A program made the position numbers and the translations under genes. From Chara braunii (lineage: Eukaryota; Streptophyta; Charophyceae; Charales; Characeae): a stretch of DNA of 36,447 nt. The notes under the pieces are model-generated. The model worked only from the letters and a program-made list of their open reading frames with translations, did no database searches and was not told the DNA's origin. The DNA lies in assembly GCA_003427395.1 (NCBI GenBank), contig BFEA01000338.1:890830-927276 (forward strand), in the 5' to 3' direction. This document shows positions 28,403-36,447 of the stretch, piece after piece; position 1 is the stretch's first letter, and every line of letters starts with the position of its first letter.

Positions 28403-28910
28403 TCATTCCCTCCTTGCCCCCGGCCGCCCCTCCTCTACCCCCTGGGCCCCGGCCCCCATTGCCCTGCCCGCCTTGTCCTTGGCCCCCTCCCCCGGCCACA
28501 CAAGTTTGCGAGGCCTGCTGGGAGGGCGACGGTTGGGCCACGGGCTGGCTTTGGGTCGCCGAGTAGCTTGGGGGCCCCATACTTGCTGATGGGCCTGAAT
28601 AGGGGACCATGTGTCCCGCGTGAACCTGACTCCCTCCACACGAGACACAGTGGTTACAACTGGGCCAGGGCGCAGACTGACAATGTGGCACCCAGTGCCC
28701 GCAAGTTGGTGGCTGCCTCATGTGCGATGGTCCTGCTGATGCTGGCGCGGTCGCGGCGACAGGCGGTGGTGCGGCAATGGCTTGGGGAGCCTGTCCCTTC
28801 CCTGACCCCTGCCCTCCCTGCAGCAAATTGCGCTGCTTCCTCTGGGCCTTAGTCAGGACCTGGGAGCCTGTCTCCCCTTCGCCGCAGTCTTCTTGCCCAG
28901 CCTCCTCGTC
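28403..28910 (-). pseudogene. gag: Gag Pro/Gln/Gly-rich linker, frameshifted
   Basis: In phase with the capsid-like part upstream, this stretch holds QRKQRNLLQGGQGSGKGQAP, an Ala/Pro-rich region, HMVPYSGPSASMGPPSYSAT, QPVAQPSPSQQASQ and GGQGQGGQGNGGRG repeats. It is low complexity and probably disordered. The frame used near 28440 must change for translation to reach the zinc knuckle at 28246-28287, probably through an indel in the G-rich tract. Confidence 0.5.
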
Positions 28911-28919
28911 TATTGCCCC

Positions 28920-29669
28920 TTACGCCCGGCCTTGGGCCAATGGCACCCCTCTTTTCTGTATCTCTGCTTCGTTATCATACCCCAGCGCCGCCAACACGTC
29001 CGTGACAATTCTCTTTACCCCTGGGGTCCCAGATGCGGTAGCATCCCTCTCCTTCCTCTTNCGCCTTTGCAGCCTCATTTGGTGCTGCTCCACCTGGTCT
29101 AGACTCCCTTCTTCCACTCCCTTGTCAATGGTTGCCCAGGTGAGCCTCTCGCTCCCTTTCCCATACTTGGTCAGCTCTGTGGCTTCCGAGCCCGTGAGCA
29201 GCCCCAAAAATGTGGCGCANTGCGCCTCCTCAGAAATCCCGTGCACTTTCCTCGCCTTTTTCTTAAATTCGTGCACAAACACCCCAATGGTGAAGAAATC
29301 TTCCTTATTCATGGCCTCCAAGTCGGTCATGGTCAACAGGCCGTCCCCCAGCCTGTACTTCCTTCGCATTAGATCCCCAAACTTTGCCCAACTGCCCCCG
29401 ACGGCATCCACGACCTTAGTTACTTCCCGATGGTGGCTATGCAGGACATACCTCAGGACCCACTGGAGCTTAACCTCATCTGACAGTCCCACCAGCGCCT
29501 GTTCTGTCAGATCCAACAAGTCGGACACCTTGTCCCCCTTGAAGTGAAAAGTCTCGACCTTTGGGACATTGCTCGGCGCCCTTTCGCGCTTGTCCAGGGC
29601 ATCGATGAGGTCATCGAGAGTCACGAGCTTCCTCCCACCGTCCGCCATCCCTTCTGGCATCTTGACCAA
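28920..29669 (-). CDS. gag: Gag capsid-like N-terminal part
   Basis: A 249-codon frame, starting MVKMPEGMADGGRK; Mets at residues 4 and 8 are alternatives. It has a Ty3/gypsy Gag-like pattern: VETFHFKGDKVSDLLDLTEQ, ALVGLSDEVKLQWVLRYVL, WAKFGDLMRRKYRLGD, then MTDLEAMNKEDFFTIGVFVH and LGLLTGSEATELTKYGKG as a second helical half. Undetermined bases at 29061 and 29220 give two unknown residues. It stops at a TAA (28920-28922), after which the same frame continues into the Pro/Gln-rich linker, so the stop is probably a mutation. It is the first frame after the PBS and leader. Confidence 0.7.
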   Translation of the reverse strand: MVKMPEGMADGGRKLVTLDDLIDALDKRERAPSNVPKVETFHFKGDKVSDLLDLTEQALVGLSDEVKLQWVLRYVLHSHHREVTKVVDAVGGSWAKFGDLMRRKYRLGDGLLTMTDLEAMNKEDFFTIGVFVHEFKKKARKVHGISEEAXCATFLGLLTGSEATELTKYGKGSERLTWATIDKGVEEGSLDQVEQHQMRLQRXKRKERDATASGTPGVKRIVTDVLAALGYDNEAEIQKRGVPLAQGRA

Positions 29670-30035
29670 CCACCTTCGACTTCAATCTTCCTGTTATAAG
29701 AGACGATGGGACAGAGGACCCCCACTTAGCGACTCAACCTTTCATGACCCTATCGGGTTGACCACCTTGAACACCCCACACTCTAGACCTGACAGGCATT
29801 CCTTCCCCTATTTCCCTTGGGCTTACCTAGATAACGCTTATCCTCACCATAGGACTTCCTCACACACTTACTTCATTCAAACTATCAACCAAGCCGCCAA
29901 TCAATCAATCATCCAAGCCATAGTCATATAGATCACCTTACATACATCTAATAGTCCTTCTCTTATTCACTCATATGCCTAGTTTCTCGCTTTATCCCAT
30001 ACCCGGATGTCGTTCCACAACGGTAGGCTTCCGTC
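29670..30035 (-). other. Retrotransposon 5' leader
   Basis: About 366 bp between the PBS and the Gag Met, where the packaging signal would be expected. It is AC/T-rich on the plus strand, with CAATCAATCAATC repeats around 29895-29910. No coding sequence is recognised. Confidence 0.55.
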
Positions 30036-30054
30036 ATCCCCGGCAACGGCGCCA
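30036..30054 (-). other. Primer-binding site for tRNA-Asp
   Basis: In element sense TGGCGCCGTTGCCGGGGAT is complementary to the 3' end of plant cytosolic tRNA-Asp (ATCCCCGGCAACGGCGCCA), to the best of my memory of that tRNA. It starts two bases after the element-sense end of the 5' LTR (30057). It primes minus-strand cDNA synthesis and fixes both the orientation of the element and the LTR boundary. Confidence 0.85.
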
Positions 30055-32416
30055 CCTATCGAGCGCATCGGCCCGGCACCGCATGCGGCGGCGCGGGACC
30101 CTCTCGGCCGCGTCACGCAGAAGTTAGATCAGCCTCGACATAACACGCAAATGGAGCTTCCTTAGGCCGCTCTGGCCGAGTGCGTTAGCCATACCTCTCG
30201 CGAGCCCCTACGACAGGATAGGGCCTACGCGAGGCACAACTTACCTCCACCTTACGGGAGTTGTCACCTCCCTTTGGTGGGCGTATCCCCGCCGAGCTAC
30301 CAGTCCACAATACGAAAGCTGATCAGTTGCAATCGCAGAGGTGGACCAGCCAATGGCGTTTCTCATTTGCTGTAGCATAGGGGGTACGCGCGGTAATACG
30401 CCTATCAGACCCGCACGTGAACCGACACCTTGGGGGGCTGAAGTCCCAAGCGCGGCTCGTCATCAGCCAACTAGGACGCATCCCACACGCCACGCGCACA
30501 CCACTCTAAGAACACACCAAAAGGACACACGCGCACGCACGCACATACAACACGCCACAACACAAACAAACGCGGGCACTACCCGAACAACGCGACAATG
30601 CTCCTAGCCCCTCGGTAGCCGTCCCATAACTTCCCAATACGGAAATCGAGTGGGCGCCGCGCGCGAGACTTAATATAAAATCGCGCGGACGCAGAGCTAA
30701 CTCATACCGACTCGCAATGCAAGCGTGCGCAAGCGGTCGCAATGATGGCGTACCATGTAGTACCCATACTCACACGGTCCTCGTTATTCTCGAGGGTCGC
30801 GTTCGACACTCAAGTGTTGGCTGACACGCGCCTAGAGGGTTAATCTCTCGACGCTGGACAACCGCCATGCGCGGTTGAAGACCACACACCCTCTTCTGCA
30901 CCCTTATGCAGAGTGGGTGGTACACAGGCCCATGCCTGTGGTGGTAGTCGTCTCTCGCGGCCCTAGGGGTGAGTCCTCCCCGGGGCCTGGGCGAAAGTCA
31001 AGGGGTTTGACTTTGACGGCTGCCACGGACTACAACGTCCAACCATAAAAATCTTTAAGGAGCAACAAGACTCGCACGAATCCAAGAAGAGGGGATAGGG
31101 CAAAGGTCTCCTGGCCCTTGAAACAAAAACTCATGGCCTTGGGGCACACTTCCCCTCTACGGGCTGTGTCGGCGGCCTATAATAATCCCATGCGCTGCGC
31201 CTACGCGCAAGCCCGGCGGTCCCATAACCTTTAGACGCCGGGGCGGCGAGGCGTCGCGTGTAGGGCTCTGATATAAAGCTACGCGGCCGCAGACCAACCC
31301 TATGCCAACCACTGATGCCAATTATATATGGTGACCGCGGCTTAGGCCTCGCGATATTGAATGGCTGAAGGAACTCATCGCGGGGGGCTACCCCTCACGA
31401 TATTGAACGGCTGAAGGATACGTCGTTCGGCCCTCGCGACTTTTCCGCCCTTCAGTTGGAGTGTCCCGCCGGCCAAAGTTAATAGGCTTTATACAAGGGG
31501 AGACTCCTCCTCTTCAGGGCCTAGGGCTTGGGATGTCCTGGACAAGGACCTCGAATCCCGGCCCAGGACCAACGTCCGACTAGGAAAGCCCCAAGACGCA
31601 AATAGGCAGAAGGGAGGGTCTTCCCTGTCTCTCAATCCGAACTTCCACGCGGTTATTAACACAGCCCTTTGGGCCCCTCGAATACCCATCGTACGTATAC
31701 CCACGCATACATGCAAAAGGGGATAGAGTTATGACGATCACTTCTCACAGGCACAGTGGGACTCCTCACAGCCATGTATATGCATATGGGATCGCAGGCA
31801 GTCCAAATCCAAAATCCGAGCCACATGACATACCTGCAACCGCACCAAGAATCAAGCGACAAAGCACGCACTACACGGAGTCAACCCCAACCATTCTCTA
31901 TGCTCATACCCATTTGCTATAGCCATGCAAGCCCCAATCGTCGATCCAACCAACCTCAATTAAATACTCAGTACCTTTGTCAAATGTCCATTCAATAAAA
32001 GTCCGGGTGAAACCCTTAACAAACAGTAAAACCATCAGGGCTAAAGCCTTTTAGGTTGAGTGTGGAGAGTAGGTTGGAATTGAGTCGAAGACCGACGAAC
32101 CGGCAACCGACCTGTTATCAATGATAACAGAGGACGATCCTCGTAGGATCAAGCCGGAACTAGTCCAAATCCTGAATTAAATCGATCAAGATGGTCTGTA
32201 CCACAAGACAGGTCAATCCCCAGGCTAAACCGATGAGTCCATGGAGAATAATCCCCATATCACGATCCCGCTCAAATCCTCTTAATTACCTAAGCCCGAA
32301 TCTACCTATAAGTCGTGCCAAAGCAAAGGTAGACCCCGACATAATCTCCCCTATTCAAGGTGGACTGTCAGAATCGCCATCTGTCAAAATATAATTTAAC
32401 TCCTCTAAATCGAGAA

Positions 32417-32990
32417 AATTTCGGCAGCGTTTCCCGTAGGAAAAGTGTCTTTCCAAAGTTTATATCAGCCCAAATATGCAAGCAGAAACAGCCCTTGGCT
32501 GTCTAAGGTCCAATTTTGTCTGTCTTCCTAAATTAGCAAAAAATTGGGCAGCACTCCTTTTAGACAGGGAGACTTCCAAGATTTATACTAAGTGAGATGT
32601 GAACTCAAAAGACAACTTGAGTTCAACTTAGACAAGATTTTCCTAACTCCTTAGTTTTGTAGAAATTTTGGCAGCATTCCCTTCAGAAAAGTGTTATTCC
32701 AAAATTTATACAAAGCTAAGTCTAGGACCTAAAAATAACTTTGACTTCTCAAAGTCCAATCGTGTCTAACTCCCTGAATTAGCAAAAATTTGGGCAACAC
32801 TCCCTTTAGAAAATGAACTTTGACAAGTCAAAAGTTGACTAACTCCTTGGATTTGTAGAAATTTCGGCAGCGCTTCCCGTAGAGAAAGTAGCCTCCCAAG
32901 ATTTATACAAGGCCAAGTATAACAACAGATCCCAAAAAATGTGAGAATTGATATAAGTAAAAAAAAATCAGCTCAGAAAATGCAGGAATT
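32417..32990. repeat. ~123-bp tandem repeat array in the 5' LTR
   Basis: Counterpart of 12971-13570. The same AATTT(C/G/T)GGCA markers appear at about 32417, 32542, 32664 and 32788. The fourth unit is shortened by about 49 bp relative to the 3' LTR, so the marker of the fifth unit comes early (about 32860). Confidence 0.7.
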
Positions 32991-33209
32991 GACCTAGCTC
33001 CTATCGCTCTAGCACGTAGCGAGCCTCTAAGCAACTACCTGTCAACCTTAAACCCAGACCAAGTAGTAACCTTACTCAGCCACATACAGCCACATGCAGG
33101 CCAAACCACAAGGGTAAGTACTTTCACCACTCCCAAGCCAATTTGAACAAACAATAGTTCATAATCTCTCAGTGAGTTATCCCCTCATACCCAACTTACG
33201 TAAGGCATA

Positions 33210-34150
33210 GGTCAGGGCACCTGAACTTTCAGAGCGCACCCAACTTGGTCGGGCCTAAAGTCAGAATACCTAAACTTATAGAGCCTTCTGACTCGGCCAA
33301 GTATACACAAACAGAGGGCACAACTACTTCTATCTTCTTTGGGCATATGACTAGACCACTCTAGTCGCCCTGAACTGTTTAAATAGCCAAGTTATATATA
33401 TCTCTCTGAACTTAGTCTTCAACGGGGCATAAGGCTGAGCCGCTCAACTTAGGACATTGATCAGCCTGCCCACAGTTACTCTCAATTATATCTCTTAATT
33501 ATACTCTCTTTTGTTATGATAAGTTGTAGTCAGGTTATCTAAACTTATAGAGCGGTCTGACCAGCCTGTTCGTAATAACATAGTAATACAATATAGCCAA
33601 ATTATATTCATTGGGTTCCAACATGTGCGAGGCATTGGACCAGGCTACCTAAACTTATAGAGCGACCCGATCCTCTGCCTGGTTCCTTTCTCTCTGATCC
33701 AATCTGTGCGAGGCAGTGCGACAGACTACCTAAACTTATAGAGTGGTCTGTCCCCTGCCAAAATTATTCCCTCATAACAAAACAGGAGAAGGGTTGAACC
33801 ACATAAACTTATAGAGCGGTTCAGACCTTCTCATTCAGAATCGAAGAAACTGAGAGTCCCTAAACAAAACGAGGCAACCCAAGGTACCTAAACTTATAGA
33901 GCGTCTTGGGTCCCTAAAAGTCACTCACAGTCAAACTCCCACAAGTCAGACCAGTCAGGATACCTAAACTTATAGAGCGTCCTGACCCTCCACGCAATTC
34001 ATAGCACCAGGTCTCCCCAAACTTATGGGGACGTCCCAGCCTCCAGAGCTTCAGGCTACCTAAACTTATAGAGCGGCCTGAGGCTCCATGCAAACCAAAA
34101 ATAAACAAAGCGTTGGGCTTCCCCAAACTTAAGGGGACCTCCCAGCCTTA
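33210..34150. repeat. Hairpin array in the 5' LTR
   Basis: Counterpart of 13802-14740. The loop ACCTAAACTTATAGAGCG and its arms are again present, with a few arm changes that keep pairing. An example is GACAGAC/GTCTGTC at about 33720-33752, where the 3' LTR has GACAGGC/GTCTGTC. Confidence 0.8.
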
Positions 34151-36447
34151 ATGACCCAGTCAAGCTGCACACAATACTGCCTTCCTCCCAACCTTCCCCC
34201 AGGTGCAACCCATCTCATTCATAGTCTGCTTTCAGGCAATCAACAAACCTGAAACTGGGATTGCACACACACTCCTTTACTTTAGTCTGACTTAAGTCCT
34301 GACAATCAAACCAAAATCAGAGTACAGGATCCACACAATACGCTCAGTCAAACGTAGAGAGATGTACAGGGAGGGGTTATAGTCAAGGGATTACCACTCA
34401 GTTCCCTGCCTCCAGGACTCCGCCTGAGTCTCGACAGAGCTCCCACAATCGGTGGGGCAACCTCCCACGGAGACCTTGGCGCGGATTACGGGCCACACAC
34501 CCGCCTGCCGCCTTCCTCTCAGAACCAAGGGAACAGACTTAGAGTAAGGAGGGCAGGATGAGAAGGAGTAAGACTCTCAGACTCAGGAAGGATACACTCA
34601 GACTCACGCGAGAGGGCCTTCGATCCTTCAACGCCTGAGGGCCTCGCAATGGCGGCCAAGGCAAACGCAGCAGCTTTATCCAGTGCAGTTAGTTGTCGGC
34701 CACTAATTCTCCTAACGATCTCTCTAGCCGCAGCAAGCGCCCCATACACGGCCCAACCACCCCTCCTCACCACTCCTTTGCTTGTCACGACAAGTCCGCC
34801 GCCTCACGACCCTAAGCCCCCTGCCCAGAGCAGCATAGCAGCCATGGTCAAGCTCGCCAATCGATTGTAACAAGAATAGGACCGCCGCCGGCAGTCGAAT
34901 ACACGGTGGGCGGGCAAGCAGCAGGTGCCGCCCTAGCCAAGGTACACGGTGTCCAACAGCCGCACGCACCAGCCCCTTCTTCTGCCGGCTCAGGCCCTCC
35001 TCCGGACTGCGACCCAGTCGCGGGGTACTGTGCCAGTCAGCAGGTAGCGGATAACCCGTTCGCACCTTTAGTCGGCCAGGCCGACTGTTCACCAGTCGGT
35101 CAACTCAGCTCTCGACTCCGCAGTTCAGTCCCCAGCTCCCCCGACAAACAGCAGACTTGCCAGGTGTACAAAACGAAGGTAAATCTTTCGTTGGAATATG
35201 GGTAGGTGCACCCGAGAATCGAGCACGGAAAGCGCAGGTAATCTTTCTTTTCCCCCGCTTCCCGCTTCAGCGGTATAACGCCCGACCCAAAATAAGTATC
35301 CCCACCTCCTCTTTCTTTTCCTTCCGCTGCACGTATCCGGCGTGAAATTGCACCAGGTACACTCCGTCCCGTCTTCACTTTCGCGTGGTCTTTCCCTTCA
35401 CTAACCCCGATCCTACTGGCGTACTACTAAAACTAACAGTGCCAACATACTCGCCCTACCTAAAAATCGTACCCTTCCACTTTCGTTCACTCGACGCCGA
35501 CACGGATCGAGCGAGCAACGTGTCTTTCCTCCCGCCAGAGCCACCCTTCCCGTCGCTCCTCCACGCAGCACCATCTCCCGATAACCCAAAAACCAACCCC
35601 CTATCCCCAAATCTAACCTCGGGTTCGAGGTCGTCGGCCCCGAAAACCCTTAGTACAACTCCTTTCCTGCTAGATTCCGCTCAGTAATGGACAAGCTCCG
35701 CCTTCTTCCCCTCCATCTCCACTCCTTCCTCGTCGCGCGTGCACCCAGCTCGGCTACCCGTCCGAGTTCAGACACGCCTACTAGTCCTTCCTTCCCGCAA
35801 CCCGCCGCTCCTCCGGGTTGACGTCAACCGTGCCTTCGGCGTACTACGGCGGACTGCGCATCAGTCCACAAGGCCCGATACAACGAGGTCGCGAGTGAGA
35901 CAGATAGTAAAACCGGGACGACACCACGATCCCCCGCTTTATACCCTCCCTTCTTCGCGCCGGGGCCACTCCCCTCCTCTCTACAACTCTAGTTCTAACG
36001 GTCGTCCCGAAGGCCCAACTGGGGCGATGCCCCCTCGACCCCTCGAGATCGGTGCGGCCACAATGTCGCTTTGTCTTAGCGCCCGGACCTGACCCGCATT
36101 TCGGGCACTGTGCATACCGGCCATTACACTGGGGCCACGCGAATCTTTTTCATATCCGCCCGATTATGCTTCGGCGGCCCACCCATCTGCCCTTTCTCCT
36201 CCTCAGGCCGTTATTCCCTCTCCCGGGGTTCAATTGCGAAATAACCCGGTCACGGGTCACGTCCGGATACGCTGGCCGCCCCAACTCTTCGCAGAGGCCG
36301 TGTCAATCTTCTCTATATNGCTCCAAATTTAACAGATGTCCCAAAGGACTTCTGACCGTGGCCGCCCCCTCAGCACTTCCAAGGGCCATCTGGCCTCCCT
36401 TCCTTCCCTTCGCAAGCACCGGGCCCTACCATCGTCCGGGTTCATCC

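Larger units (their letters stand above)
10620..36447 (-). mobile_element. Giant Ty3/gypsy LTR retrotransposon (5' LTR cut by window end)
   Basis: The minus-strand order is LTR, PBS, Gag, protease, RT, RNase H, integrase, extra Gag-like frame, LTR. RT-RH before IN places it in Ty3/gypsy (Metaviridae). The 3' LTR starts at 10620 (plus-strand TGTCGAG) and the partial 5' LTR occupies 30057-36447. By eye the first ~420 bp of the two LTRs differ at about 24 positions, 19 of them transitions, so the insertion is not recent. If the 5' LTR is as long as the 3' LTR appears to be, the element is about 29 kb. Coding damage indicates a non-autonomous copy. Confidence 0.9.
30057..36447 (-). repeat. 5' LTR (partial, runs past the window end)
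   Basis: It aligns with 10620-17023 through its whole length, with small indels (a net 13-bp shift), including a ~49-bp absence in the 123-bp repeat array near 32815. Its element-sense 3' end is CTCGATA, where the 3' LTR has CTCGACA, so the terminal CA has mutated. The hairpin array (about 33210-34150), the small stem-loop run (about 30858-30986), the TATA modules (30621 and 31219) and an undetermined base at 36319 all have counterparts in the 3' LTR. No gene is supported inside it. Confidence 0.9.

Overview
This window looks like repeat-rich intergenic DNA from a large eukaryotic genome, most likely a streptophyte (green plant lineage). The evidence is long compound microsatellites, two 5'-incomplete LINEs carrying a plant-type zf-RVT tail, and a Ty3/gypsy (Metaviridae) retrotransposon whose primer-binding site matches the 3' end of plant tRNA-Asp. 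A charophyte such as Chara is my best guess, but that is inference. I see no intact host gene; the only possible one is a short glycine-rich frame at 1031-1486 (minus).

Layout. (1) 1-3410: microsatellites (CA, GA/CT, AATC/GATT, TTC, GATA, poly-T), a purine-rich tract, a four-copy ~120-bp tandem repeat and an 11-bp inverted repeat. (2) 3411-10619: three LINE pieces. Copy A (about 3411-5577, minus), an inverted fragment (about 5590-6477, plus) and copy B (6478-10619, minus; its poly-A tail reads as 32 T on the plus strand). All are broken by stops and frameshifts. Copies A and B share a conserved 3'-terminal hairpin with one compensatory base-pair change. (3) 10620-36447: a giant Ty3/gypsy element on the minus strand, inserted into the copy B reading frame. 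Its 3' LTR begins at 10620 and its 5' LTR runs from 30057 past the window end. The two LTRs align for about 6.4 kb; candidate polypurine tracts suggest LTRs of about 8.9-9.5 kb and a total near 29 kb.

Reading the LTR element in its own sense (right to left): 5' LTR, tRNA-Asp PBS (30036-30054), leader, Gag (capsid-like part, Pro/Gln/Gly-rich linker, CCHC knuckle), acidic linker, aspartic protease, an in-phase U UUU UUA slippery heptamer at the protease/RT frame change, RT-RNase H-integrase, then an extra long frame in the usual env position. That frame (about 20210-22940) is not env-like. It has a capsid-like N-terminus, a coiled coil and a C-terminal CCHC knuckle followed by a tail resembling that of the first Gag, so it looks like a second Gag. 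Several stops, at least two frameshifts and a Glu-to-Lys change at the third integrase catalytic position indicate that this copy is dead or needs help from other copies.

The LTRs themselves contain unusual structure: about 11 consecutive hairpins with variable stems but a nearly fixed loop (TATAA-containing on the element-sense strand), five diverged copies of a ~123-bp repeat, a run of small hairpins, and a duplicated GTCCCATAAC-to-TATAAA module with identical 53-bp spacing. All recur in both LTR copies.
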